Shown here one piece after another: positions 35,498-45,463 of a DNA stretch of 64,000 bases; position 1 is the stretch's first letter; every line of letters begins with the position of its first letter. Location of the stretch: NCBI GenBank assembly GCA_016794035.1, contig JAEUHS010000068.1:100825-164824 (forward strand). Direction: 5' to 3'. The notes below the pieces were generated by a model. That model did no database searches, was not told where the DNA came from, and saw only the letters and a list, made by a program, of their open reading frames with translations. A program made the position numbers and the translations under genes. This DNA comes from Planctomycetota bacterium (lineage in GTDB: Bacteria > Planctomycetota > UBA1135 > UBA2386).

Positions 35498-38400
35498 ATG
35501 CCTTCGACTCTCGCCGCCGTCTTCGCCGGTTCGGACACCCTGCTGCTGCAGTGTCTCGAGATCTGGCGGGAACGTGGACACCGCGTCGTCGCGGTCGCCA
35601 CCGACACCGACAAGGTGCGCCGCCACTGTCTCGAACAGGGACTGCGCTGCATCGATGCCACCGGCGATCTCGCGGCGCAACTGCAGGGGGAGGCGTTCGA
35701 CCACCTGTTCGCGATCACCTGGCTGCGCCTGCTGCCCGCGGCGGTGCTGGCGCTGCCGCGCCGATCGACGATCAACTTCCACGACGGTCCGCTGCCGCGC
35801 TACGCCGGCCTGAACGCGACCTGCTGGTCGCTGCTGCACGGGGAGACCGAACATGCGGTCACCTGGCATCTGGTCGAGCCGCGCGCCGACACCGGCGACA
35901 TCCTGCTGCAGCGCTCGTTCCCGATCGAGGCCGACGACACCGCGTTCACGCTGAACGCGCGCTGCTTCCAGGTCGGCCAGGAGACGTTCGCCGAACTGGC
36001 CGACGGTCTGGCCGCCGGCACGATCAGCGGGCGCGCGCAGGACCTGGCGCGGCGTACGTACTTCGGTCGCGCGGCGCGGCCGCCGGCATTGGCGGTGGTG
36101 GACTTCGCCGACGGCGCGGTGGCGGTCGCGCGCCTGGTGCGGGCGTTCGATCACGGCGGCTACCGCAATCCGGTGGCGATCGCCAAGGTGCGGGCCGCGC
36201 GCGGCGTGTTCGTGCCGGCCGCGGCGCAGGTGGTCACCGGCAACGGCGCCGAGCCCGGCACCGTCGTCGAGGTCGGCGACGACTTCGTGCAGGTCGCCTG
36301 CCGCGACGGCGACGTGCGCCTGTTGCGGCCGCACTGCCTGCGGCACGGCCCGCTCGATCGTGCGGCGCTCGCCGGCTACGGGGTCACCGTCGGCGCCAGG
36401 CTGCCGCTGCCCGATGCCGCGACCAAGGCCGCGCTGACCGAACTGGGCCGCGCGGCGGCCGCGCACGAGGACGCCTGGATCGAGACGTTGCGGCGGCAGC
36501 AGCCGTTGCCGGTGCCGGAAGGCACGCCGGCGACCGGCGATGCCGAGGCAGCGACGATCGCGCTCGGGTCCGTGCCGGGCGACGATGCGTTCGCGCGCGC
36601 GGCCCTGTGCGCCACGTTCCTGGCGCGCACGACGGCGGCGGCCGAGTTCGCGCTCGGCCTGCGCGCGGGTGACGACGTGGCCGCCGATCTGGCGGTGCGA
36701 TTCCCGCCGGTGAACCTGCGCTTCGACGCCAAGGCCAGCGTCGGCGCGGCACGGGCCGCGACCGCGGCGACGCTGCGGCAGGTCGCGGCGCGCGGACCGC
36801 TGCTGCGCGAACTGCTGGTGCGCCGGGCCGACCTGCTGCCGGCGAACACGACGCTCGAACCGCCGGTGCGCCTGTGCATCGGCGTCGCGCCGGGCCCGGT
36901 GGCGCCGGGCACCCTGCTGTTCGCGGTGGCGGCCGACGGCACGGTCGCCATGCACTACGACCGCCGCACGCTGGCCGCTGCCCAGGCCCAGGCGCTGGCG
37001 GCGCGCTGGCAGGTGTTCGCCCGCGCGAGCCAGGCGCACCCGGACGTGCCGCTGGCGCAGGTGCCGATCCTCGACGAGGCCGAACTGCGCCAGCTGCTGG
37101 CCACTTGGAACGACACCGACGCGCCGGCGCCGGGCGAGCCGTGCGTGCACCGTCAGTTCGCCGCGCAGGCGGCGCGCGCGCCCGACCGGGTCGCCGTGCG
37201 CTGCCACGACGACTCGCTGACCTACCGCGAACTCGCCCAGCGCGTCGAACGGCTGGCGGGCTGGCTGCACGGGCGCGGCGTCGCCGCGGGCGACCGCGTC
37301 GGCATCTGCACGCAGCGCGGCATCGGCATGGTGGTGGCGGTGCTGGCGGTGCTGCGCAGCGGCGCCTGCTACGTGCCGCTCGATCCGACCTACCCGCGCG
37401 AGCGCCTGCAGTTCATGGCGGGCGACGCCGAGCTGGCGGCGCTCGTCGTCGACCAGCAGAGCCTCGCGGCGGCGCCCACCGCGGCCTGCCCGCGGGTCGA
37501 CCTCGACGCCGACGCGGCGGCGATCGCCGACGCCGACGTGCTGCTGGAGGACACGGTCGGCGGCGACCACCTCGCCTACGTGATCTACACGTCCGGTTCG
37601 ACCGGCCGGCCGAAGGGCGTCATGGTGCGGCACCGCAACGCGACGAACTTCTTCCTCGGCATGGACCGCGTGCTCGGCAGCGAGGTCGGCACCTGGCTCG
37701 CGGTCACGAGCCTGTCGTTCGACATCTCGGTGCTGGAGTTGCTGTGGACGCTCGCGCGCGGCTTCACCGTCGTCGTGCATCCGGGCGAAGGCGGCCAGGC
37801 GCAGAAGGCGCGCGCCGCGGCGCCGCAGGCGCGGCCGATCTCGTTCAGCATGTTCTACTTCGCCAGCGACGAGGGCGAACACGCCGAGGACAAGTACCGG
37901 CTGCTGATCGAGGGCGCGAAGTTCGCCGATCGGAACGGCTTCGAGGCCGTGTGGACGCCCGAGCGTCACTTCCACGCCTTCGGCGGGCTGTACCCGAACC
38001 CGGCGGTCGCCAGCGCCGGCATCGCGACGATCACCGAGCGCGTGCACATCCGCGCCGGCTCGTGCGTGCTGCCGTTGCACCATCCGATCCGTATCGCCGA
38101 GGAGTGGTCGCTGGTCGACAACCTGTCGCGCGGTCGCGTCGGCATCGCCTTCGCCGCCGGCTGGCACGGCCGCGACTTCGTGCTGCGGCCCGAGACGTTC
38201 GCCGACCGCAAGAACGTGCTGTTCCGCGGCATCCAGCAGGTGCAGGCGCTGTGGCGCGGCGAGGAGGTCGAGTTCCCCGGCCACGACGGCAAGCCGATCG
38301 CGATCCGCACGCTGCCGCGCCCGGTGCAGAAGTCGCTGCCGACCTGGGTCACCGTCGCGGGCAACCCCGAGACGTACCGTGCCGCCGGCGAGTCGGGTGC

Positions 38401-40111
38401 GAACGTGCTGACGCACCTGCTCGGCCAGAGCGTCGAGGAGCTGGCGCAGAAGCTCGGCGTCTACCGGGAGGCATGGCGCGCGGCCGGGCACGCGGGCGAG
38501 GGCCACGTGACGCTGATGCTGCACACGTTCGTCGGCGACGACGAGGAGTCGGTGCGCAACATCGTACGCGAGCCGATGAAGGGCTATCTGCGCTCGAGCC
38601 TCGACCTGGTCAAGCAGGCGGCGTGGTCGTTCCCGGCCTTCAAGAACCGCGTCGACAAGCCCGGCGAACTCGATGCGCTGCTGCAGGGCGGTCTGACGCC
38701 GGCGGACTTCGAGGCGCTGCTCGAGTTCTCGTTCGAGCGCTACTACCGCGGCAGCAGCCTGTTCGGCACCCCGGAGAGCTGCGCCCAGACGGTCGATCGC
38801 CTGCGCGGCATCCAGGTCGACGAGATCGCCTGCCTGGTCGACTTCGGCGTGCCGACCGACGTCGTCATGGCGCACCTGCCACAGCTCGAGGAGCTGAAGC
38901 GCCGCTGCGACACGGCGACCGCGGCGGCGCGTGCCGACGGCGGCGCGGCCGCGGCACGACCGGCGGCGGCGGTGAGCATCCCGCAGGCGATGCGGGCGCA
39001 CGGGGTCACGCACTTCCAGTGCACGCCGTCGATGGCCGGCATGCTGCTGCTCGACCCGGACGCCGCGCCGGCGCTGCGCGGTCTGTCACACATGCTGGTC
39101 GGCGGCGAGGCCCTGGCGGTCAGCCTGGCGCGCGAACTGCGCACGCTGGTGCCGAACCTGCACGACGTCTACGGACCGACCGAGACCACGGTCTGGTCGA
39201 CGACGATGCGGGTCGGTGCCGAGGAACCGGTTCCGATCGGCCGGCCGCTGGCCAACCAGCGCGTCTACGTGCTCGACGGCAACCTGCAGCCGGTGCCGAT
39301 CGGCGCCGCGGGCGAACTGTGGATCGGTGGCGCGGGCGTGACCGCCGGCTACCACCGCCGCCCGGAGCTGACGGCCGAGCGCTTCGTCGCGGATCCGTTC
39401 GCCGGCGGCGGGGCGCGCATGTACGGCACCGGCGACCTGGTGCGATGGCAGCCCGGCGGCGTGCTCGAGTACCTCGGCCGCAAGGACCACCAGGTGAAGG
39501 TGCGCGGCTATCGCATCGAGCTCGGCGAGATCGAGGCCGGCCTCAGCCAGCACCCCGGCGTGCGCGAGGTCGTGGTCGTCGCCCGCGACGACGGCGGCGA
39601 GGCGCGGCTGTGCGCCTACTACGTGCCGCGCACGCCGGCACCGAAGCCCGACGAACTGCGGGCGCACCTGCGCGCGTCGTTGCCCGAGTTCATGGTGCCG
39701 AGCCACTTCGTCGCGATGGCCGACCTGCCGCGCACGCCGAACCTCAAGGTCGACCGCAAGCAACTGCCGTCGCCGGAGCAGGTCGCACAGTCGGGCCGGA
39801 AGCCGGTCGCGCAGGCGCAGGACGCCACCGAGGACGCGATCCTGTCGATCTGGAAGCAGGCGCTCGGCACCGACGACGTCGGCGTCGAGGACAACTTCTT
39901 CGACTCGGGTGGCCACAGCATCCTCGCCGTGCGCGTGCACCGCGAGATCGTGCAGCGGCTGGGCGTCGAACTGCAGGTCACCGACCTGTTCCGCTTCACG
40001 ACGGTGCGGGCGCTGGCGCGTCACCTGCAGGTCGGCAAGTCGGTGCCGACGGCGGCGCAGCAGGCGATGGAGCGCGCCAGGCAGCGGCGCAACCTGCTGC
40101 GGCGGCCCTGA
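35498..40111 (+). CDS. NRPS-like enzyme: formyltransferase, split adenylation domain with inserted LLM, carrier
   Basis: This is a 1537-residue single-module enzyme. Residues 1-175 are a formyltransferase domain with [13 protein letters not shown] (N93, H95) and D131 in ADTGDIL, and a formyl C-terminal-like part runs to about 290. A condensation-like remnant (about 310-530) lacks HHxxxDG. The adenylation domain starts near 535: [11 protein letters not shown] (A3) and FDISVLEL (A4) come before a luciferase-like monooxygenase insert at about 778-1140 ([28 protein letters not shown], MupA/Atu3671 type). YGPTETT (A5), YGTGDLVRW (A7), [13 protein letters not shown] (A8) and NLKVDRKQL (A10) follow. 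The carrier domain ends with DSGGHS, the attachment Ser being Ser1474. No thioesterase is present. It should load, oxidise and possibly formylate an amino acid; the product is unknown. Confidence 0.93.
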   Translation: MPSTLAAVFAGSDTLLLQCLEIWRERGHRVVAVATDTDKVRRHCLEQGLRCIDATGDLAAQLQGEAFDHLFAITWLRLLPAAVLALPRRSTINFHDGPLPRYAGLNATCWSLLHGETEHAVTWHLVEPRADTGDILLQRSFPIEADDTAFTLNARCFQVGQETFAELADGLAAGTISGRAQDLARRTYFGRAARPPALAVVDFADGAVAVARLVRAFDHGGYRNPVAIAKVRAARGVFVPAAAQVVTGNGAEPGTVVEVGDDFVQVACRDGDVRLLRPHCLRHGPLDRAALAGYGVTVGARLPLPDAATKAALTELGRAAAAHEDAWIETLRRQQPLPVPEGTPATGDAEAATIALGSVPGDDAFARAALCATFLARTTAAAEFALGLRAGDDVAADLAVRFPPVNLRFDAKASVGAARAATAATLRQVAARGPLLRELLVRRADLLPANTTLEPPVRLCIGVAPGPVAPGTLLFAVAADGTVAMHYDRRTLAAAQAQALAARWQVFARASQAHPDVPLAQVPILDEAELRQLLATWNDTDAPAPGEPCVHRQFAAQAARAPDRVAVRCHDDSLTYRELAQRVERLAGWLHGRGVAAGDRVGICTQRGIGMVVAVLAVLRSGACYVPLDPTYPRERLQFMAGDAELAALVVDQQSLAAAPTAACPRVDLDADAAAIADADVLLEDTVGGDHLAYVIYTSGSTGRPKGVMVRHRNATNFFLGMDRVLGSEVGTWLAVTSLSFDISVLELLWTLARGFTVVVHPGEGGQAQKARAAAPQARPISFSMFYFASDEGEHAEDKYRLLIEGAKFADRNGFEAVWTPERHFHAFGGLYPNPAVASAGIATITERVHIRAGSCVLPLHHPIRIAEEWSLVDNLSRGRVGIAFAAGWHGRDFVLRPETFADRKNVLFRGIQQVQALWRGEEVEFPGHDGKPIAIRTLPRPVQKSLPTWVTVAGNPETYRAAGESGANVLTHLLGQSVEELAQKLGVYREAWRAAGHAGEGHVTLMLHTFVGDDEESVRNIVREPMKGYLRSSLDLVKQAAWSFPAFKNRVDKPGELDALLQGGLTPADFEALLEFSFERYYRGSSLFGTPESCAQTVDRLRGIQVDEIACLVDFGVPTDVVMAHLPQLEELKRRCDTATAAARADGGAAAARPAAAVSIPQAMRAHGVTHFQCTPSMAGMLLLDPDAAPALRGLSHMLVGGEALAVSLARELRTLVPNLHDVYGPTETTVWSTTMRVGAEEPVPIGRPLANQRVYVLDGNLQPVPIGAAGELWIGGAGVTAGYHRRPELTAERFVADPFAGGGARMYGTGDLVRWQPGGVLEYLGRKDHQVKVRGYRIELGEIEAGLSQHPGVREVVVVARDDGGEARLCAYYVPRTPAPKPDELRAHLRASLPEFMVPSHFVAMADLPRTPNLKVDRKQLPSPEQVAQSGRKPVAQAQDATEDAILSIWKQALGTDDVGVEDNFFDSGGHSILAVRVHREIVQRLGVELQVTDLFRFTTVRALARHLQVGKSVPTAAQQAMERARQRRNLLRRP

Positions 40112-40118
40112 AACGAAC

Positions 40119-40153
40119 GGCGCCCCGCGGTCCGCGAGTGACCGCGGGGCGCC
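40119..40153 (-). terminator. Intrinsic-type terminator hairpin between assembly-line gene and paralog 1
   Basis: A perfect 14-base stem (GGCGCCCCGCGGTC, 40119-40132, pairing with 40140-40153) encloses a 7-base loop. It lies 37 bases after the stop of paralog 1 (minus strand) and 8 bases after the stop of the assembly-line gene (plus strand), so it can serve both. No T-run follows in either direction. It shares the GCCCCGCG core with the hairpins at 41967 and 43799. Confidence 0.8.
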
Positions 40154-40189
40154 GCGCGAAGTCCCCGTGGGACGCTCCGCGGGCGTTGC

Positions 40190-41878
40190 CTACTGACAAC
40201 CGAGCGCGCCGAAGCGCACCTGCAGGCCGTTGCTGAGGCCGAACAGGTTCAGCACCGGTGGCGCGGCGATCAGGCTGGCGGCCTGGAAGTTCGCGTCGAC
40301 GGGCGCCCACGCCGGGTCGACCGGCAGGCCGACGAAGCCGTGGCCGGTGCCGTCGGTGAGGCCGTTGCCGACGGTGCCGTTGGCGAGCACGTTCAGGAAC
40401 ACTTCGCAGCCCGGCACGATGAAGAACGACGGGCTCGGCAGGCTGAACACGATCACGAACGGCGTGCCGGGCGCGCACTGTACGTCCAGGCCCCAGCTGT
40501 TGTTGCCGACCGCCGCCACGCTGTTCGGAGCGATGGTCATCGACGGCGTGCCGCAGCCGTCGCCGAGATAGACCGCGGTCTGCAGCGTCGGCACCTGGGT
40601 CGGCACGGTCAGCGACAGCGCGGCGCCGGGCTGCAGGGTCGCCTGGTCGATCGTGGCGACGCCGGCGGCCGGCGCGGTGTCGCTGTCGAACCAGAAGTTG
40701 AACAGCTGATTCCAGCGGTGTGCGTTGCCCGCCGTCGCCGACCAGACGATCTCGCCGCCGCCGACCGAGGGGATCCAGTCGTTCAGCGGGTTCTTGTCGA
40801 TGTCGCGGAAGCCGAGATTCTGCACCCGCGCCGTCGGGCACACCGGGATGCGGAACGTCGCGCCGCCGCCGGCATTGTCGATGTTGAGCACCGCATACTC
40901 GTAGTGCCAGAAGCCGTTGACGGGCCCGGTGACCTTGACCGCGACCTCGAAGCGGCCGTCGAACGTGTTGTTCCAGGCGCCCAGGCCGTTCTGGCCGGTC
41001 GCGAGCGAGGCGCCGGTCCAGCGGCTCAGCACCGTGCCGAAGGTCGGCGTGCCGGTGGCCGAGCCCGACCAGGAGCTGCCGTTCCAGCTGAGCGTGAACG
41101 GGCGCGACATGGTGTTGCCGATGTTCGTGTAGCTGCCCGTGTTGGTGCGGTTCTCGATCGGCTCGCCCTGGTGGATCACGTGGATCTGGAAGTAGAGGCC
41201 GGAACTGACGCCGCCCTGGATGTCCGCCTCCTGGAGGATGACGCGGTTCTTCACCGAATCGGAGCCCGCGACCGACGTGTTGAGGCTGCGCACGTTGTCG
41301 GCGGCAGCCGGGTAGCCGGACTGCGCCGGATCCCCGATGTCGAAGTAGCTGCCCACGGACGTCCAGACGCCGGTGAACGGGTTGATCTCCCACGGCGGGC
41401 CGAGGTAGGTGCGGCTGCCGTTGTTGCTCGACGAGTAGATGTCCGAGCAGTTGACGCCGAGTTGCGCGCCGCCGTTGGGTGGACTGACGCAGCCCGAGCC
41501 GCTGTTCGTCGACAGGAACGCGTGCTTGCAGTAGCTCCAGTCCGAGAGCTGCACGAAGCGGCCGCCGACCTCGCGCGCGACCAGGAAGCCGAACATCGGG
41601 TGGTCGATCGACATCGGGTTCGTCGTGCTCGAGCGCCACTCGATCGGCACGCTGCCCGGGTTGTAGAGGTTGTTCTGGAAGGCGAGTGCCATCTCGCCGT
41701 TCGGGTAGGCGAGCCCGCGGCGCCCCTGCACGGTGGCGCTGCTGATGGCGCTGAGAGCGCCGTTGTAGCCGTTCTGGATGGCGGGCAGCGCGGTGGTGTT
41801 GCGGGCATTGGACTGGGCCATCAGGTCACCGCAGGCGACGGCGGTGACGGCCAGGACGAGACGGATCGGTTGCTTCAT
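40190..41878 (-). CDS. Secreted paralog 1 of a three-gene tandem family
   Basis: This 562-residue protein has a signal peptide MKQPIRLVLAVTAVACGDL ending at AQS. Conserved blocks of the family are visible: FGFLVAREVGGRFVQLSDWS with CKHAF, NCSDIYSSSNNGSRTYLGPP, GSYFDIGDP, MSRPFTLSW, GFWHYEYAVLNIDNAGGGA and CPTARVQNLGFRDID. The C-terminal module begins LGDGCGTPSMTIAPNS and ends LFGLSNGLQVRFGALGCQ. Copies 1 and 2 are almost identical over the last 270 residues and much less so before. No catalytic motif is seen; I do not recognise the family beyond its planctomycetal secreted-protein style. The terminator hairpin at 40119 lies just downstream. Confidence 0.85.
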   Translation of the reverse strand: MKQPIRLVLAVTAVACGDLMAQSNARNTTALPAIQNGYNGALSAISSATVQGRRGLAYPNGEMALAFQNNLYNPGSVPIEWRSSTTNPMSIDHPMFGFLVAREVGGRFVQLSDWSYCKHAFLSTNSGSGCVSPPNGGAQLGVNCSDIYSSSNNGSRTYLGPPWEINPFTGVWTSVGSYFDIGDPAQSGYPAAADNVRSLNTSVAGSDSVKNRVILQEADIQGGVSSGLYFQIHVIHQGEPIENRTNTGSYTNIGNTMSRPFTLSWNGSSWSGSATGTPTFGTVLSRWTGASLATGQNGLGAWNNTFDGRFEVAVKVTGPVNGFWHYEYAVLNIDNAGGGATFRIPVCPTARVQNLGFRDIDKNPLNDWIPSVGGGEIVWSATAGNAHRWNQLFNFWFDSDTAPAAGVATIDQATLQPGAALSLTVPTQVPTLQTAVYLGDGCGTPSMTIAPNSVAAVGNNSWGLDVQCAPGTPFVIVFSLPSPSFFIVPGCEVFLNVLANGTVGNGLTDGTGHGFVGLPVDPAWAPVDANFQAASLIAAPPVLNLFGLSNGLQVRFGALGCQ

Positions 41879-41966
41879 GGGAGAGAGCCTGGGCAGGCGC
41901 GGGGACGATACCACAGCTCGGCGAACTCCGAACGGGGGGTGATCCCTCGCGGCCGGCCCGGAACGA

Positions 41967-42006
41967 ACGACGCCCCGCGCTCACCGGGGTGGGCGCGGGG
42001 CGTCGT
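41967..42006 (-). terminator. Terminator hairpin of paralog 2
   Basis: A 14-base stem (ACGACGCCCCGCGC, 41967-41980, pairing with 41993-42006) has a 12-base loop. It sits 48 bases downstream of the paralog 2 stop and upstream of paralog 1. The stem shares the GCCCCGCG core with its two siblings. Confidence 0.75.
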
Positions 42007-42053
42007 CGAGCGGTCCCGGGGACCGCGTGCGTCGCGGGCTACTGGCCGCCCGA

Positions 42054-43706
42054 CTACTGACAACCCAATGCGCCGAAGCGCACCTGCAGGCCGTTGCTCA
42101 GGCCGAACAGGTTCAGCACCGGCGGCGACGGGATCAGGCTGGCGGCCTGGAAGTTCGCGTCGACGGGCGCCCAGGCGGGGTCGACCGGCAGGCCGACGAA
42201 GCCCTGGCCGCTGCCGTTGGTGACCCCGCTGCCGACCGTGCCGTTGGCGGCGACGTTCAGGAACACTTCGCAGCCCGGCACGATGAAGAACGACGGGCTC
42301 GGCAGGCTGAACAGGATCACGAACGGCGTGCCCGGCGCGCTCTGCACGTTCATGCCCCAGCTGTTGTTGCCGACCGACGCCACGCTGTTCGGGGCGATGG
42401 TCAGCGACGGCGTGCCGCAGCCGTCGCCGAGGTAGACCGCGGTCTGCAGCGTCGGCACCTGGGTCGGCACCGTCAGCGACAGCAGGGCATTCGGCTGCAG
42501 CGTCGCCTGGTCGATCGTCGCGAGACCGGCTTCCGGCGCCGTGTCGCTGTCGAACCAGAAGTTGCGCAGCTGGTTCCAGTTGTGCGCGTTGCCGGCGGTG
42601 GCAGACCAGACGATCTCGCCGCCGCCGACGGCGGCGGTCCAGTCGTTGAGCGGGTTGCTGTCGATGTCGCGCGAGCCGATGTTCTGCACCCGTGCCGTCG
42701 GGCAGACCGGCACGCGGAAGGACGCGCCGCCGCCGGCGTTGTCGATGTTGAGCACCGCGTACTCGTAGTGCCAGAAGCCGTTGACCGGTCCGGTGACCTT
42801 GACGGCGACTTCGAAGCGGCCGTCGTGGTCGGCGCGGGTGCCGGTGCCGCCGTTGCTGCCCATGCCGAACGTGGCGCCCGTCCAGCGGTGCAGGATCGAG
42901 TTCTGCAGCTGCAGTGAGTTGCCGGTCGTCGTGCTCCACGCGCCGGTACCCGTCTGGGTCGGGTTGGCGATCGTCATGCGGAACGTGTTCGTGCCGATGT
43001 TGTTCGCCCGGTTCTCGACGCGCTCACCTTCGCAGAGCACCAGGATCTGGAAGTACATGTCCACGCCCTGCGGGATCAGCGCCTCGGGCAGCGTCACGCG
43101 GGTCCCGACGTTGTCGTAGCCGCTGGTGTTGAGGCTCTTGAGGCCATCGGCCGGCGCCGGGTAGCCGGTCTGGTTGGGCTGGCCGATGTCGAAGTAGCTG
43201 CCGGTGGCCGACCAGGTGCCGAGCCACGGGTTGATCTCCGCGGGCGGGCCGAGGTAGGAGAAGCTGGCGTTGTTGCCGTTCGAGTAGATGTCCGAGCAGC
43301 TGACGCCGAGGTGCCGGCCGTCGCTGTTGCCGATGCAGCTGCCGCCGCAGACCGAGGGGCTGCTCAGCGCGTAGAACGCGTGCTTGCAGTAGCTCCAGTC
43401 CGAGATCTGCACGAGGCGACCGTCCTGGTCACGCGCGACCAGGAAGCCGAACTTGGGGTGGTCTTCCTCGAGCACGCTGTTCGGCGGGAACCAGTTGATC
43501 GGGATCGAGCCCGGGTTGCACAGCTGGTTCGCGAACGACACGCCGACTTCCCCGTTCGGGTAGGTGCCGCGGCGGCCCCAGTCGGTGGCGCTGTAGACGT
43601 TGGTCAGCGCGGCGTTGTAGTTGGCGCCGCGTTCGTTGGACTGGGCGAGCAGGTCGCCGCCGACGATGGCGGCGGTGGCGAGCAGGAGGTGGATCGGTTG
43701 CTTCAT
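42054..43706 (-). CDS. Secreted paralog 2 of the tandem family
   Basis: This 550-residue protein has a signal peptide MKQPIHLLLATAAIVGGDL ending at AQS, closely matching that of paralog 1. It shares DHPKFGFLVARDQDGRLVQ, ISDWSYCKHAF, SCSDIYSNGNNASFSYLGPP and GSYFDIG. The later half (from DGRFEVAVKVTGPVNGFWHY to the end) is nearly the same as in paralog 1, including VYLGDGCGTPS and the final GLSNGLQVRFGALGCQ. The middle region (about 230-290) is different and carries PTQTGTGAWSTTTGNSL. Such a mosaic suggests recent duplication or gene conversion of the 3' half. Extracellular or surface location is likely; function unknown. Confidence 0.85.
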   Translation of the reverse strand: MKQPIHLLLATAAIVGGDLLAQSNERGANYNAALTNVYSATDWGRRGTYPNGEVGVSFANQLCNPGSIPINWFPPNSVLEEDHPKFGFLVARDQDGRLVQISDWSYCKHAFYALSSPSVCGGSCIGNSDGRHLGVSCSDIYSNGNNASFSYLGPPAEINPWLGTWSATGSYFDIGQPNQTGYPAPADGLKSLNTSGYDNVGTRVTLPEALIPQGVDMYFQILVLCEGERVENRANNIGTNTFRMTIANPTQTGTGAWSTTTGNSLQLQNSILHRWTGATFGMGSNGGTGTRADHDGRFEVAVKVTGPVNGFWHYEYAVLNIDNAGGGASFRVPVCPTARVQNIGSRDIDSNPLNDWTAAVGGGEIVWSATAGNAHNWNQLRNFWFDSDTAPEAGLATIDQATLQPNALLSLTVPTQVPTLQTAVYLGDGCGTPSLTIAPNSVASVGNNSWGMNVQSAPGTPFVILFSLPSPSFFIVPGCEVFLNVAANGTVGSGVTNGSGQGFVGLPVDPAWAPVDANFQAASLIPSPPVLNLFGLSNGLQVRFGALGCQ

Positions 43707-43798
43707 GGGATCGAGGACCTGGGCAGGGCTGGGGAGCTTACCAGGATGTCGTCACCGGGAAAGGTGCCCCACCCGTGGATGCGGCGCCCCGGAATGCA

Positions 43799-43835
43799 AG
43801 ACGCCCCGCGACCAGCGGGTGGTCGCGGGGCGTCT
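43799..43835 (-). terminator. Terminator hairpin of paralog 3
   Basis: A perfect 16-base stem (AGACGCCCCGCGACCA, 43799-43814, pairing with 43820-43835) encloses a 5-base loop. It starts 24 bases after the paralog 3 stop and lies upstream of paralog 2. This is the strongest of the three related hairpins. Confidence 0.82.
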
Positions 43836-43858
43836 CGGCGGCGATGCCGCGCTTCAGT

Positions 43859-45463
43859 TCAGGGGCACGAGGTGCCGTTGTAGCGCACCGTGATGCCGTT
43901 GCTGAGGCCGACCAGGCCTTCGACCGGCGGATTCGGGATCAGCGTCGCGGCCTGGAACGTGATGTCCGGCCAGGTCGGGTCGACGCCGGTCTGGATCAGC
44001 GCGACGCCCGAGGGATCCGTCGATGTCAGCGGGAACACGTTGTAGGCGTTCAGATCGATCAGGATGTGGCACTGCGGCGTGTAGGCGTAGTCGATGCCGG
44101 GCAGGCTGAAGAACACCGCCAACGGCACGAACGGGTCCGACTCGGCGCGGATCGTGAAGTTCGGGTTGCCGGTCGTCGGCAGGTCCTGCGCCAGCAGCAG
44201 GCACGACGGCGTGCCGCAGCCGCCGGTGATGTGGATCGCCGGCTGGAAGCTCGGCACCGTCGTCGGCACCGTCACCGTCAGGGCGCCGGGGCCGACCCGC
44301 GCCTGATCGATCGTCGCGTTGCCGGCGCCGGGGGCGACGTCGCAGTCGAAGGCGAAGTTGAACAGGGTGTTCCAGTTCTGCGGGTTGCCCGCCGGCGCGG
44401 TCCAGGCGATCTCGTCGCCGACGCGCGACATCGTCCAGTCGTTGAGCGGGTCCTTGTCGATGTCGCGGCTGAACACGTTCTGCACGCGTGCCGTCGAGCA
44501 CAGCGGCAGGCGGAACGAGGCGCCGCCGCGGTGGTTGTCGAGGTTGTGCACGGCGTACTCGTAGTGCCAGAAGCCCTGCACCGGGCCGCTCACCTTGACG
44601 GCGACGAAGAAGCGCCCGTCGTCGTTGCCGTTCTGGCCCGACGTCAGCGTCGCGCCCGGCCACCGCGTCAGGATCGAGCCGAAGGTCGGCGAGCCCTGCG
44701 TCGAGGCCGACCACCCGCCGGCGATGTAGCTGAGGCCGAACGGCCGCGACATCACGTTGTTGGCGCGGTTGGTCACCGGCTCGCCCTCGTGGAGCACCTG
44801 GATCTGGAAGTACATGCCCGAGTTCAGGCCGCCGACGATGTCGCTCTCCTGGATCGTGACGCGGTTCATCACCGCGTCGGTCGGGGTGATCGAGCCCTTG
44901 ACGCCGTCGGTGGGACTGCCGTTCGCGGGGAAGCCGACGTCGAAGTAGCTGCCGGTCGCCTCCCAGGTGCCGAGCCACGGGTTGATCTCGCTCGGCGGGC
45001 CGAGGTAGGTGCGGCTGCCGTTGTTGGCGTAGCTGTAGATGTCGGAGCAGCCGACGAACATCTGCTCGGCCCACGGCTGGTTGCCGCAGTTGCCGCAGCT
45101 GCCGGGCGTGTTGGTCGACACGAACGCGTGCTTGCAGAAGCTCCAGTCCGAGATCTGCACGAGCCGACCGTTCTCCTCCTTGGCGACCAGGAAGCCGAAC
45201 TTCGGGTGATCCTCGTCCATGCCGTTGGGGTCGTTGTCGGCCGCGTACCAGGCCAGGTTCATCGTGCCCGGGTTGCACAGGCCGTTCTCGAACGACACGC
45301 CGACCTCGCCGCCGGGGTAGGCGGGGCCGCGCCGGCCCCAGGCGTTGGCGCTGCTGATCTCGTAGAGGGCGCCGTCGTAGCCGGGACCGCGGGAATTGCT
45401 CTGCGCCATCAGGCCACCACAGACCGACGCCGCAGCCAGCAGCACACAGGACGTTCTCAACAT
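43859..45463 (-). CDS. Secreted paralog 3 of the tandem family
   Basis: This 534-residue protein starts with signal peptide MLRTSCVLLAAASVCGGLM ending at AQS. It keeps the family blocks DHPKFGFLVAKEENGRLVQ, ISDWSFCKHAF, GCSDIYSYANNGSRTYLGPP, GSYFDVG, MSRPFGLSY, GFWHYEYAVHNLDN and STARVQNVFSRDIDKDPLND. The C-terminal module is present but more divergent (ITGGCGTPSCLLLAQ to LVGLSNGITVRYNGTSCP). It is thus the oldest split of the three. An ATG at 45478 would add five residues and cannot be excluded. Located upstream of paralogs 2 and 1 on the same strand, but each has its own terminator, so they are probably separate transcription units. Confidence 0.85.
   Translation of the reverse strand: MLRTSCVLLAAASVCGGLMAQSNSRGPGYDGALYEISSANAWGRRGPAYPGGEVGVSFENGLCNPGTMNLAWYAADNDPNGMDEDHPKFGFLVAKEENGRLVQISDWSFCKHAFVSTNTPGSCGNCGNQPWAEQMFVGCSDIYSYANNGSRTYLGPPSEINPWLGTWEATGSYFDVGFPANGSPTDGVKGSITPTDAVMNRVTIQESDIVGGLNSGMYFQIQVLHEGEPVTNRANNVMSRPFGLSYIAGGWSASTQGSPTFGSILTRWPGATLTSGQNGNDDGRFFVAVKVSGPVQGFWHYEYAVHNLDNHRGGASFRLPLCSTARVQNVFSRDIDKDPLNDWTMSRVGDEIAWTAPAGNPQNWNTLFNFAFDCDVAPGAGNATIDQARVGPGALTVTVPTTVPSFQPAIHITGGCGTPSCLLLAQDLPTTGNPNFTIRAESDPFVPLAVFFSLPGIDYAYTPQCHILIDLNAYNVFPLTSTDPSGVALIQTGVDPTWPDITFQAATLIPNPPVEGLVGLSNGITVRYNGTSCP

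Noticed and set aside
35369..39013. 1214-codon open frame on the minus strand opposite the assembly-line gene
   Set aside because: Low-complexity Arg/His/Val-rich product with no domain; it mirrors the codon bias of the plus-strand gene, which has clear motifs.
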